Of a stretch of DNA of 20,531 bases, positions 7,962 through 14,230 are shown piece by piece. Position 1 is the first letter of the stretch; each line of letters opens with the position of its first letter. Position numbers and translations under genes: made by a program. The stretch is from a virus: positions 1 through 20,531 of the IMG/VR virus record IMGVR_UViG_3300034375_005763. One strand, given 5' to 3'. A model generated the notes under the pieces. The model saw only the letters and a list, made by a program, of their open reading frames with translations, ran no database searches and was not told the origin of the DNA.

Positions 7962-8603
7962 ATGTCTTATTTAAATGCTAATATACCGCCAATTTATTGT
8001 AAAATAAGGAAGGAATATCTTTATGATCTTAAGAAAAATAAAGGACAATTTAGTGAATGTGTTATCTTTGGTATTAGCTCTATCTCAGGTCGTGCACTCT
8101 TATTTAATATTATGTTACCCAACGGTGCGTGCTTTTGGAGATTACCTATCTCGGCTTTTTTTCAAAAAGAATATGAAAGAGATCAAGTGCCAGATATGCG
8201 ATTGGATGAACTCCAATTGTGGAATAGTTTTAGTTACTATCCTAGTGTGCATTGTTTTGATTGGCTGGCTGGTATAAATGGTAAATATCTAGGAAAAGAC
8301 AAAAAATTTTATCCAGGTCAATATCTTTTTACAGTTGACTGGGCTCATCCAGAGACTAATATACTAAATACGGAACATTCTGAAATTCCACAAGAACACA
8401 AGTGTGCACACATACTTGCATTAGAAAACGGTAATTATGCCGCTCAGCCAAATAACAGAATCATTTGGCATGTTAATAGTTATACTACAGATAATGATTG
8501 GCCCGACTATAGTGTACAAAATACATACTGGGACTGTGAAGGATCTGATTGGATAACAGAAGATTCTGATAAAATGTTTTATAATATTGAGGAGAAAAAA
8601 TGA
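7962..8603 (+). CDS. Unknown phage protein (213 aa), Trp/Tyr-rich
   Basis: A 213-residue soluble protein rich in aromatic residues and acidic toward its C-terminus (DCEGSDWITEDSDKMFYNIEEKK). Stretches such as FSYYPSVHCFDWLAG (92-106) and GQYLFTVDWAHPETN look like a compact beta-rich domain. I do not recognise a family or an active site. It starts 6 bases after the polymerase stop with no clear Shine-Dalgarno, so it is likely co-translated from the same message, and its stop overlaps the ATG of the next small gene (ATGA). Position suggests a replication-linked or early role, without further support. Confidence 0.82.
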   Translation: MSYLNANIPPIYCKIRKEYLYDLKKNKGQFSECVIFGISSISGRALLFNIMLPNGACFWRLPISAFFQKEYERDQVPDMRLDELQLWNSFSYYPSVHCFDWLAGINGKYLGKDKKFYPGQYLFTVDWAHPETNILNTEHSEIPQEHKCAHILALENGNYAAQPNNRIIWHVNSYTTDNDWPDYSVQNTYWDCEGSDWITEDSDKMFYNIEEKK

Positions 8604-8746
8604 TTTGTATAATTTGTGAACACGATTGTCATTGTAATGACATATGCCAAGCAGGTAATGGTTGTGGTTGCTCTACATGTGAACATCAAGAAGAAGTAGA
8701 TGCATTAAAAAAAATTTGGAAAAGAATTTTAAACTGGTTTAAATAA
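8600..8746 (+). CDS. Cys/His-rich microprotein (48 aa), probable zinc binder
   Basis: A 48-codon frame starts in the ATGA overlap with the preceding gene, behind GAGGAG, and ends in a TAATG overlap with the next. The N-terminal 29 residues hold eight cysteines (3, 6, 10, 12, 16, 22, 24, 27) and histidines (8, 11, 29), enough for one or two zinc sites; the C-terminus (VDALKKIWKRILNWFK) is a basic, Trp-containing amphipathic helix. The tight overlaps on both sides and the strong Shine-Dalgarno argue that it is real. Function unknown; such a fold could bind nucleic acid, a host protein or the membrane. Confidence 0.75.
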   Translation: MICIICEHDCHCNDICQAGNGCGCSTCEHQEEVDALKKIWKRILNWFK

Positions 8747-9096
8747 TGAACTTAGTGGATCTGTTAAAGAAAAATATAGTCATGGTTCCTGTAGTTGCGT
8801 CAGTTATTGTCGGAACTTTTACAGGTGTTAGGTATATTGTATCTTTAACAGAAACTATCAATCAAAATAAAGCAGCAATTGAGAAAATACAAAAAACAGA
8901 TTTAAAAAATCAAATCGGATACATCGCTAGAATACAGGAAAATCAAAGTCATTTATTGTTAAATATTGAAACCAACAAAGGTAATACTATTGTTACAAAC
9001 GATAAACTTAAAACAATGGAAGAAAAAATAAAACAAATGGAACAAGATTTTAAAAATTTTTTAATTATGCGTAGTAATTTAAGTGAAGATAATTAA
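8746..9096 (+). CDS. N-terminal TM plus coiled-coil protein (116 aa), lysis-module candidate
   Basis: Residues about 10-32 (NIVMVPVVASVIVGTFTGVRYIV) form one membrane span near the N-terminus, followed by a long helical, Lys/Glu/Gln-rich region (33-110) that looks like a coiled coil. The short Lys-containing N-terminus suggests N-in, C-out topology. This is the plan of inner-membrane spanins (Rz-like) and of some holin-associated proteins. It is the first of four small membrane-type genes leading to the M15 peptidase. Start overlaps the previous stop (TAATG). Spanin is inference from topology and position only. Confidence 0.8.
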   Translation: MNLVDLLKKNIVMVPVVASVIVGTFTGVRYIVSLTETINQNKAAIEKIQKTDLKNQIGYIARIQENQSHLLLNIETNKGNTIVTNDKLKTMEEKIKQMEQDFKNFLIMRSNLSEDN

Positions 9097-9112
9097 TATG
9101 GAGTGTGCTAAT

Positions 9113-9184
9113 ATGAACTATTATTTTACAGGAAGTATCATTATTGCATTTATTTTATTAACAATTTTAATAGCACCATTATGA
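9113..9184 (+). CDS. Tiny single-span membrane protein (23 aa), possible holin/antiholin-like peptide
   Basis: A 23-residue frame, MNYYFTGS then a solid hydrophobic run (IIIAFILLTILIAPL), covers most of one membrane span. A Shine-Dalgarno-like GGAGTG sits 6 bases before the ATG at 9113, and the TGA overlaps the ATG of the next gene (ATGA), which has no Shine-Dalgarno of its own and probably depends on coupling. An upstream in-frame ATG at 9098 would give 28 residues but lacks a ribosome site. Its size is extreme, so it may act as a translation-coupling leader peptide or as a membrane peptide. Confidence 0.55.
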   Translation: MNYYFTGSIIIAFILLTILIAPL

Positions 9185-9546
9185 AAATATCTGAAAACAC
9201 ATCAGTGAGTATGCCAATGAAAAATATGATTGGTATCGTTGTAGCTGTTGCTATGGGTGTCTTTGCGTATACAGAAGTAACTGCTAGGCTTACATCGTTA
9301 GAGACATCAAGAGAATTGTTTCAAGCAGACTTACTCAAGAAGTCAGAACAGTTACCAACAGACCAGGAACAATATATGTTAATAGAAGATTTATATAAGA
9401 CAACAGAAAAACTTGAAATAACTCAAGAGCAAAATATGACTAACAAAGTTAATATAGAATTTTTAAAAGCACAATTAGAAAAAGCATTAAACGATGTTGA
9501 AGAACTAAAAGATAAGGTAAGACAAAATGGAAACGGTCATCAGTAG
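9181..9546 (+). CDS. TM plus coiled-coil protein (121 aa), spanin-like
   Basis: A membrane span at about 15-31 (NMIGIVVAVAMGVFAYT) is followed by a long charged helical region with heptad-like spacing (36-115), ending in a polar tail. This is again the Rz-type inner-membrane spanin layout, and the next gene begins inside its 3' end (20-base overlap), reminiscent of overlapping Rz/Rz1 pairs. Start at 9181 is fixed by the ATGA overlap with the 23-aa gene. The parallel build of this protein and the product of 8746-9096 is notable; one may be a spanin and the other a holin partner. No experimental homologue is recalled. Confidence 0.8.
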   Translation: MKISENTSVSMPMKNMIGIVVAVAMGVFAYTEVTARLTSLETSRELFQADLLKKSEQLPTDQEQYMLIEDLYKTTEKLEITQEQNMTNKVNIEFLKAQLEKALNDVEELKDKVRQNGNGHQ

Positions 9547-9751
9547 TGTAGTAGCTCTTTGTATGTTTGTAGCAGGAGAACTTACAGAGCATAGAATACA
9601 GCCTGCAATGAGTGATTGTCTTAAAGGAAAGAGGGTTGCAGAACGTGATGCAAGTGATAATATTGAATACAAATGCGGAAAAGTAAAAGCAGAACTAGAA
9701 GAAAATATAGATGGATCTAAAGCTATTAAAAAAATTGTAAATGAATCTTAG
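9527..9751 (+). CDS. Small exported protein (74 aa) overlapping the spanin-like gene
   Basis: The N-terminus (METVISSVVALCMFVAGELTE) is hydrophobic like a short signal or anchor; the rest is charged, with two further cysteines (31 and 50) that could form a disulfide in the periplasm. Cys12 follows V-A-L, not a proper lipobox, so an Rz1-type lipoprotein is not supported. The gene overlaps the end of the spanin-like gene by 20 bases and the start of the M15 peptidase by 11, which puts it inside the lysis block. Likely a periplasmic lysis accessory; function unproven. Confidence 0.75.
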   Translation: METVISSVVALCMFVAGELTEHRIQPAMSDCLKGKRVAERDASDNIEYKCGKVKAELEENIDGSKAIKKIVNES

Positions 9752-10217
9752 TCGAAATTTTTCCCTTCAAGAATTAACCAAATCAGATACAGCTATACGT
9801 AGGGGTATTGATAACGAACCTAACGCTGATCAAATAGATAAATTAAAAATGCTGTGTGAAAATATTTTACAGCCGGTACGAGATCAATTTGGTAGAGTTA
9901 AGGTGACGTCAGGATACCGTTCACCAGAACTTTGTATTGCAATTGGCAGCTCAATTAATTCGCAGCACTGCAAAGCTGAGGCGGTTGATTTTGAATGTCT
10001 TGGAGTTGACAATGCTGAAGTTGCTGATTGGATAAAACAAAACCTTGAGACGGATCAGCTGATTCTCGAGTATTACACACCTGGACAACCCAACAGCGGA
10101 TGGATTCATGCAAGTTATGTACCATTTCATCCTAGACATCAATACATTAGAGCCTACAGAGAAGAGAAGAAAACTAAATACAAACCAATTATAGGAAAAG
10201 CAGTAGATTTGATATGA
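9741..10217 (+). CDS. M15-family zinc peptidase (endolysin, D-Ala-type peptidoglycan peptidase)
   Basis: A 158-residue protein with the M15 layout: FSLQELTKSDTA at the N-terminus, VTSGYRSPELC (55-65), SQHCKAEAVDFE (74-85) giving zinc ligands H76 and D83, and GWIHASY (120-126) giving the third ligand H123. Related phage enzymes cut peptide cross-links in peptidoglycan and act as lysins. The usual Gly in HxxGxAxD is Ala79 here, a mild change. No signal peptide is seen, so release would need a holin, which fits the membrane-protein genes just upstream. It overlaps the upstream gene and the downstream zinc-ribbon gene by a few bases. Confidence 0.9.
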   Translation: MNLSRNFSLQELTKSDTAIRRGIDNEPNADQIDKLKMLCENILQPVRDQFGRVKVTSGYRSPELCIAIGSSINSQHCKAEAVDFECLGVDNAEVADWIKQNLETDQLILEYYTPGQPNSGWIHASYVPFHPRHQYIRAYREEKKTKYKPIIGKAVDLI

Positions 10218-10441
10218 GTATAATAGATAAGAAAACGATAAAATTATTTCAAAAAATAGATACAGTACATGGTGTATGTGAAGAGTGTGAAGAAGAAACT
10301 ATTTTAGTTGCGATTGTTTCAGAATTTTACAGATGTACTAATTGTGGTCATGATACTAAACAACATATCAATGGTAGAATTAGATATCTAAGATTAGATG
10401 CTTCTGATAAAAAATGGATTAAAGAAAATTATATTAAATAA
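10214..10441 (+). CDS. Zinc-ribbon protein (75 aa)
   Basis: A CxxC pair at 22 and 25 (VCEECEEE) and a second at 41 and 44 (RCTNCGHD) form a classic four-Cys zinc ribbon, with a basic, aromatic C-terminus (RIRYLRLDASDKKWIKENYIK). Such small phage ribbons often bind nucleic acid or RNA polymerase, but no partner can be told from sequence. It overlaps the end of the M15 gene (ATGA) and its stop overlaps the next ATG (TAATG), so all three are one translational run. Confidence 0.82.
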   Translation: MSIIDKKTIKLFQKIDTVHGVCEECEEETILVAIVSEFYRCTNCGHDTKQHINGRIRYLRLDASDKKWIKENYIK

Positions 10442-10578
10442 TGGCTAAAAAATTTAAATCATTTGAAACTAGAGATCAGCCTAAAAAAAGAGGACCTCGA
10501 AAACATAAAAAATCATTAAATAAAAACGAAAAAAGACAGAAGCGTACTAAGCGTTATAAAGGCCAAGGTAAAGGCTAA
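10441..10578 (+). CDS. Very basic small protein (45 aa)
   Basis: A 45-codon frame begins at the TAATG overlap with the zinc-ribbon gene. Of its 45 residues, about 20 are Lys or Arg (for example PKKRGPRKHKK and KRQKRTKRYKG), with no acidic cluster to balance them, so it should bind DNA or RNA or coat packaged DNA. Its end faces the minus-strand gene that stops at 10584 with only 5 bases between. Codon use matches its neighbours. Function unknown. Confidence 0.72.
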   Translation: MAKKFKSFETRDQPKKRGPRKHKKSLNKNEKRQKRTKRYKGQGKG

Positions 10579-10583
10579 AAGAA

Positions 10584-10850
10584 TCAGGCCTCAGGCTTCT
10601 GTTCATTGTCTGTCTTCTGCTTATTATCTGTTTTTTCACACATAAATTTAGGATATAATTCTAAAGACTCTACTTGATCTGCTGCAAATAAATCGCCATC
10701 AAATAATATACCATAAGACTCACCGAGTCCTTTTTGAACACAGGCATAATGTGTACCATAAAACCTTTTGTATTCATGTTTTTCAAATGGAACTTCAGCA
10801 CATTGTTGCGACACAACTGAACATATATATAATGTTAAAAAAAACTTCAT
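10584..10850 (-). CDS. Small exported Cys-containing protein (88 aa)
   Basis: Minus-strand gene with a signal-peptide-like start (MKFFLTLYICSVVSQQC) and three further apart cysteines (10, 17, 37, 70 in all), then a polar repeat-like tail (TDNKQKTDNEQKPEA). AAGGG lies about 8 bases before the ATG. Small periplasmic proteins of this kind in phages may act in superinfection exclusion or lysis control, but nothing in the sequence decides. It is the only minus-strand gene between the left-edge helicase and the terminase region; 10851-10923 serves as a divergent promoter region with several TATATT/TATTAT-like hexamers. Confidence 0.78.
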   Translation of the reverse strand: MKFFLTLYICSVVSQQCAEVPFEKHEYKRFYGTHYACVQKGLGESYGILFDGDLFAADQVESLELYPKFMCEKTDNKQKTDNEQKPEA

Positions 10851-10923
10851 TGACTAACCCTTGTAATTAAATATAACTATCTTATATTATTATTTATAAA
10901 ATACAAACGAAAGTAACATAAAA

Positions 10924-11103
10924 ATGGATATAAGAAAATATAAATCTGTAGCACTGTCACATGATAGTTGCGACAAGTTAGACAGCATTAGGAAAATTAT
11001 TGTTCCTGAAGTATCAGTGTCTAGAGCAAAAGCTTTAGATATATTAATAAATGAGAAAGCGAGAAAACTAAATGGTAAACTTAGAAAGACTGAAAACAGT
11101 TAA
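10924..11103 (+). CDS. Ribbon-helix-helix-like small protein (59 aa), candidate regulator
   Basis: A 59-residue frame with the RHH pattern: a polar strand (YKSVALS, 6-12), helix 1 (HDSCDKLDSIRKII, 13-26), a turn, then helix 2 beginning at a Ser-Arg-Ala cap (SRAKALDILINEKARKL, 33-49). Arc/MetJ-like proteins of this build bind palindromic operators as dimers. The gene stands first after a divergent spacer, as phage regulators often do. It overlaps the next gene by 32 bases. It is one candidate for the protein reading the TGCGACA palindromes further right, but that link is inference. Confidence 0.7.
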   Translation: MDIRKYKSVALSHDSCDKLDSIRKIIVPEVSVSRAKALDILINEKARKLNGKLRKTENS

Positions 11104-11449
11104 TCTCTACGAAAAAAAAGATCCTGTTAGAGATTTATGGCGTAATGTTTTAATTGTAGGTATTGAAGATCTTATTAAAAAAAAGAAACTTCAATATCAA
11201 TGGAATAGAAAAGCATATTGTTTAGAAGAAATGTGGTTTCACCATGAAGATTTTAAATTAATATGTGAGTTTGCTCAGTTAGAACATTCGATAGTTAAAA
11301 AGAAAGTATTTAAAGCAATAGAAAAACTAAAGGAGAAATATGAAAAAAGGGAAACGAGTATGCCCGCGATGTCAGGGGAATGGCTACATAAAGATAAAGA
11401 GATCAGTGGAAGATCAAAGAGATGGAATAGTTCAATGTCCAATGTGTAA
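11072..11449 (+). CDS. Unknown helical phage protein (125 aa)
   Basis: A 125-residue basic, mostly helical protein; LYEKKDPVRDLWRNVLIVGIEDLIKKK (12-38) and HHEDFKLICEFAQLEHSIVKKKVF (57-80) look like conserved segments, and the second may be a helix-turn-helix. The last 36 residues are encoded in DNA that is also the 5' end of the next gene (110-base overlap), and they look like out-of-frame text (MPAMSGEWLHKDKEISGRSKRW), so the ancestral protein probably ended near KEKYEK. A transcriptional role is possible but unsupported. The start overlaps the RHH-like gene. Confidence 0.75.
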   Translation: MVNLERLKTVNLYEKKDPVRDLWRNVLIVGIEDLIKKKKLQYQWNRKAYCLEEMWFHHEDFKLICEFAQLEHSIVKKKVFKAIEKLKEKYEKRETSMPAMSGEWLHKDKEISGRSKRWNSSMSNV

Positions 11450-11648
11450 TAGTGAAGGAGCAATACCTATGGAACTAGATAAAGTAAAAGAACAAAATAA
11501 AATTCAAAGAATATTATATAAAAAATCTTCTTTATTAACTAGAGATTTAGTTAAAAGTCTTATTAGTAAAATTAGAATGCTTCAAAAACAAAAAGTATTC
11601 TTACAAAAGAAACTAAGAGAATCTACGAAAGATAATAATGCCTGCTAA
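11340..11648 (+). CDS. DnaJ-like zinc-finger protein (102 aa)
   Basis: AGGAG at 11331-11335 sets this start. The N-terminus has VCPRCQGNGYI (C8, C11; CxxCxGxG as in DnaJ repeats) and VQCPMCNSEG (C33, C36), forming one DnaJ-type zinc centre. The remainder (45-98) is basic and helical (KSLISKIRMLQKQKVFLQKKLRES), a likely coiled coil. No J domain is present. Such DnaJ-like zinc modules occur in small phage proteins of unknown role and may bind unfolded protein or nucleic acid. It overlaps its upstream neighbour by 110 bases and the downstream gene by 11. Confidence 0.8.
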   Translation: MKKGKRVCPRCQGNGYIKIKRSVEDQRDGIVQCPMCNSEGAIPMELDKVKEQNKIQRILYKKSSLLTRDLVKSLISKIRMLQKQKVFLQKKLRESTKDNNAC

Positions 11649-11877
11649 AAAATATTCAGATTATCATTTTAGAAAATTACAATATGATTTTGTAAATATA
11701 CCAAGAGAAGCTTCTGATAAGTTAAAAACTTTATCAAAAAATTTTAAGTACGGTAAAGAATTAAAACGAGGTAAAATTATTGAAGCTATGTCTTGGCAAT
11801 ATAATATAATTAAAAATACTAATCATGCTATTGTTTGGAGAGATGGAAAATTTGAAGTTATAGAAAATGAAATATAA
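11638..11877 (+). CDS. Small basic protein (79 aa), unknown
   Basis: A 79-residue Lys-rich protein. The stretch YDFVNIPREASDKLKTLSKNFKYGKELKRGKIIEAMSWQYN (about 15-55) has a strand-helix-helix look similar to a ribbon-helix-helix domain, with a basic loop between helices, followed by a short C-terminal hairpin (HAIVWRDGKFEVIENEI). DNA binding is possible. It overlaps the zinc-finger gene before it and the HNH gene after it by 11 bases each, so it belongs to the same translational run. Confidence 0.72.
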   Translation: MPAKKYSDYHFRKLQYDFVNIPREASDKLKTLSKNFKYGKELKRGKIIEAMSWQYNIIKNTNHAIVWRDGKFEVIENEI

Positions 11878-12496
11878 ACATTGTAAAAAACATAATATAA
11901 ATTCTGAAAATAATAGTGAATTATTTGTTATAAAAACAGAGTATAAAAAAAAAAATGGTAAAAAATTTGGTCCTTATAATTATAAAATATGTGTATTATG
12001 TAAAAGAGAGCACTCTAAAAAATACGCAAAGAAAAATCCAGAAAAAATAAAAGAATTACACAGAAAATATTTAGAAAAACCAGGAAATAAAGCAAAAGCA
12101 AGAATAAGAAAATTAAAATTTATAGAAAATAATAGGGAACATATTAGAAAATATTTAAATAATTGGGAAAAAAATAAAAGAAAAATTGATCCTACGTATG
12201 GTTTAATTAAAAATTTAAGAAGTAGATTATGGACTGTTTTGAAAAAACACAAAAAATCAAATTCAACATTAAAATTAACAGGATGTACTTTAGAACAGTT
12301 AAAAAAACATTTAGAAAATAAATTTGAAGACGGAATGAATTGGGATAATTACGGAGTTTGGCATGTAGATCATATAATAGCTTGTGCTAATTTTGATTTT
12401 TCTGATCCTAAACAACAGGAAATTTGTTTTCATTACACTAACCTTCAACCCATGTGGGGAGAAGAAAATGCCAAGAAAGGATCGCGGTTAATATAA
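11867..12496 (+). CDS. HNH endonuclease (209 aa)
   Basis: The C-terminal third has a clear HNH core: WHVDHIIACANFDF (H-x-DH catalytic pair, about 164-177) and YTNLQPMWGEENAKKGSRLI (about 190-209), the Asn and final basic part completing the fold. The N-terminus has CxxH and CVLC pairs for a zinc ribbon, and the middle is a long Lys/Arg-rich helix that should contact DNA. This matches free-standing phage HNH homing-type nucleases, which move by cutting unmarked alleles. It is more Lys- and A-rich than its neighbours, consistent with a mobile gene, though the surroundings are AT-rich too. Confidence 0.88.
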   Translation: MKYKHCKKHNINSENNSELFVIKTEYKKKNGKKFGPYNYKICVLCKREHSKKYAKKNPEKIKELHRKYLEKPGNKAKARIRKLKFIENNREHIRKYLNNWEKNKRKIDPTYGLIKNLRSRLWTVLKKHKKSNSTLKLTGCTLEQLKKHLENKFEDGMNWDNYGVWHVDHIIACANFDFSDPKQQEICFHYTNLQPMWGEENAKKGSRLI

Positions 12497-12497
12497 T

Positions 12498-12887
12498 ATG
12501 ACAATAGACTTATCCAAAATTAAACTAGATTTAATTGTAAAAAATAGAAAAGCTGAATTATATTTAGATGAAGTTAGAGAAGACTACTACCTTCCACTAA
12601 CAAAAGATTATCAAGATTGTGTAAGACATGTAAAAAAATTTATTAAAATTAGAAAATTTCCATGGTATGTACATATTGGAGCACAAACTGCAGCTTTTAT
12701 AATAGATCCAATAGGTTTTATAAAATTAAAATGGCAAGGTTATAACTTTTTAATAGAATCATATTGGGAACTAAAAAGATTAGTTAAAGAATGTGAAATG
12801 GAGTTTGAAGCAACAGAAAAAGCTATAGAAAAATCTGAAAAAATTATTAACAACATACAGAAAGCAATCGATGATAAAGTGGAATAA
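12498..12887 (+). CDS. Unknown protein (129 aa) with helical C-terminus
   Basis: A 129-residue protein. The middle has an aromatic and hydrophobic stretch (WYVHIGAQTAAFIIDPIGFIKLKW, about 56-79), broken by Asp-Pro so not a proper membrane span, and the C-terminal 45 residues are a charged helix (EMEFEATEKAIEKSEKIINNIQKAIDDK) with coiled-coil character. It starts one base after the HNH stop without a clear Shine-Dalgarno and overlaps the nuclease gene after it by 17 bases. I do not recognise a family. Confidence 0.75.
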   Translation: MTIDLSKIKLDLIVKNRKAELYLDEVREDYYLPLTKDYQDCVRHVKKFIKIRKFPWYVHIGAQTAAFIIDPIGFIKLKWQGYNFLIESYWELKRLVKECEMEFEATEKAIEKSEKIINNIQKAIDDKVE

Positions 12888-13578
12888 AAAGTTTAAGTAT
12901 CCTAAGACAATAAGAGAAGCTATAGAAGGCCAACGTCATTATATTATTAATGAAGAGAAACTACCATCTGTGACTACAATCTTACAGGCTACACAGTCTG
13001 AAGAAAAGAAAGCTAGTTTACAGAATTGGATGAAAAGAGTTGGATCTGACAACGCTGAACACATTAAAAACACTGCAGCTAATCGTGGATCAATTATGCA
13101 CCATATAATTGAGTCTTATCTATTAGAGGCAAGACACGCTGATTTAAGCGATATTGGGGTTCAAGCAGGTGCAATGGCCGAAATTATTTACAATGAGGGT
13201 CTAGAGGGCTGTATGGACGAAATATGGGGGTCTGAAGTGGCTTTGTACTATCCTGGACTGTACGCCGGGGCTACTGACCTAGTTGGGGTGTATGAAGGCT
13301 CTGAAGCTATAGTAGATTTTAAACAATCTAACAAATTTAAAAAACGTGAGTGGGTTGAAGATTATTTTGTACAACTTGTGGCATATGCCATGGCTCATAA
13401 CACTGTATATGGTAGTAAAATTAACAAAGGTGTTGTTTTAATGTGTACTAAAGACAAACAATTTCAAAAATTTGTAATTGAAGGTCGTGAGTTTAATAGA
13501 TATGTTTGGCAATGGCTTAGAAGAGTTGATGAATATTATGGCCAAAAAGTGTCCAAAGTGGGGCAAGAAGCTAGTTAA
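12871..13578 (+). CDS. PD-(D/E)XK nuclease of RecB/Cas4 type (235 aa)
   Basis: The conserved series of RecB-type nucleases is visible in order: NRGSIMHHIIE with RGxxxH (R72, H77), SEVALYYP (E122), AGATDLVG (catalytic D136), IVDFKQSNK (D149 and K151, the D-x-K form) and FVQLVAYAMA (motif III Gln168). No four-Cys Fe-S cluster of Cas4/AddB is present. It is probably a phage exonuclease in recombination or host DNA breakdown, working with the SSB-like and helicase products. Local base composition is a little richer in G than its neighbours. It overlaps the preceding gene by 17 bases and is the last gene before a 333-base spacer. Confidence 0.87.
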   Translation: MIKWNKKFKYPKTIREAIEGQRHYIINEEKLPSVTTILQATQSEEKKASLQNWMKRVGSDNAEHIKNTAANRGSIMHHIIESYLLEARHADLSDIGVQAGAMAEIIYNEGLEGCMDEIWGSEVALYYPGLYAGATDLVGVYEGSEAIVDFKQSNKFKKREWVEDYFVQLVAYAMAHNTVYGSKINKGVVLMCTKDKQFQKFVIEGREFNRYVWQWLRRVDEYYGQKVSKVGQEAS

Positions 13579-13685
13579 TATATGTTTACTACTTTGTATC
13601 AGGCATCCGGCTCCAGGGTTCATGTTCCACCCATAGGTATATTTTTAGCAAATGATATTTTATTTTTTTTAAATTTTATAAACAC

Positions 13686-13709
13686 TGGAACATTGGAACA
13701 ATGGAACAA
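13686..13709 (+). repeat. Three tandem TGGAACA(T/A) octamers
   Basis: Three abutting octamers, TGGAACAT, TGGAACAA and TGGAACAA, with further AGAACAT motifs in the same direction near 13749, 13757 and 13782, and an inverted ATGTTCCA at 13622-13629. They occupy the non-coding stretch after the nuclease gene and look like binding sites for a regulator or replication protein. They are not the alphaproteobacterial LexA box (GTTC-N7-GTTC) because the spacing is 4-5 bases. Confidence 0.6.
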
Positions 13710-13744
13710 ACTATTGAAATTATTGAATAAAATGCAGTTTACAG

Positions 13745-13880
13745 CTCAGAACATCTAGAACATAAGTGTATCAACACTTTTAGAACATACACTTTTTAAA
13801 AAGTGTTATATATCAACGTTTATTTCTGTTCTGAGAGACCCAATTTAGAGATAGTATTTTATCTTTTTTTATAAAAAAAG
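13745..13880. promoter_or_regulatory. Nested palindromes in the 333-base spacer before 13912
   Basis: An inverted repeat CTCAGAACA (13745-13753) / TGTTCTGAG (13827-13835) encloses a hairpin AAGTGT-ATCA-ACACTT (13764-13779) and a perfect 18-bp palindrome ACACTTTTTAAAAAGTGT (13789-13806). A second perfect 18-bp palindrome, C-T7-AT-A7-G, lies at 13863-13880, just before the Shine-Dalgarno of the next gene. The A/T-rich palindromes could be bidirectional terminators or operator/promoter DNA. The rest of 13579-13744 has T-rich tracts and no gene that I can support. Confidence 0.5.
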
Positions 13881-13911
13881 TATGCTAAAAAATAGTATAA
13901 GGAGAAAACAA

Positions 13912-14229
13912 ATGAGACGTAAGAAAAAAAATAGAAAAACTATTCCTCTCAATACAAAATCTTTAGGAAATAAAATTGAAGCATATCCATTTGTAGAAAT
14001 AGAATGGCTTGATATCGAAGGTGATGCGGGCTGGTCAGATACTAAATCTTTAAATAAAGAAAAATTACCAACATGTGTATCAAAAGGTTATCTTGTAAGT
14101 CAAAAAAATGGTGTTACTAGAATATTCACAGATTATATAAAAACAAAAGACAAGCCTACCTTTGATAGTATTGGTAATACAACTATTATTCCAACTGCTG
14201 TAATTGAATCTATTAAAAAATTAAAATAA
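13912..14229 (+). CDS. Unknown basic-to-mixed protein (105 aa)
   Basis: The start at 13912 is chosen over an in-frame ATG at 13882 because AAGGAG lies 8 bases upstream of 13912 while 13882 lies directly against a palindrome with no ribosome site. The product begins MRRKKKNRKT and continues with a mixed domain containing FVEIEWLDIEGDAGWSD (26-42) and TRIFTDYIKTKDKPTFDS. That part resembles small beta-barrel phage proteins, but I cannot name a family. It is a single-gene unit facing the terminase gene, with stops one base apart and no visible terminator between. Confidence 0.78.
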   Translation: MRRKKKNRKTIPLNTKSLGNKIEAYPFVEIEWLDIEGDAGWSDTKSLNKEKLPTCVSKGYLVSQKNGVTRIFTDYIKTKDKPTFDSIGNTTIIPTAVIESIKKLK

Positions 14230-14230
14230 A

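Noticed and set aside
8023-8277. 84-residue ORF with hydrophobic segments inside the 7962 gene
   Set aside because: Although AAGGAA lies upstream and it has membrane-like stretches, it is nested in a longer gene with tight neighbour overlaps; kept only as a remote possibility.
11340-11352. Programmed -1 frameshift at the A6-G run joining 11072 and 11340 genes
   Set aside because: The A-rich heptamer is not in the phase needed for -1 slippage from the upstream frame, and the downstream gene has its own ribosome site.
13686-13709. Alphaproteobacterial LexA boxes (GAAC repeats)
   Set aside because: The GAAC elements are separated by 4-5 bases, not the N7 of GTTC-N7-GTTC.
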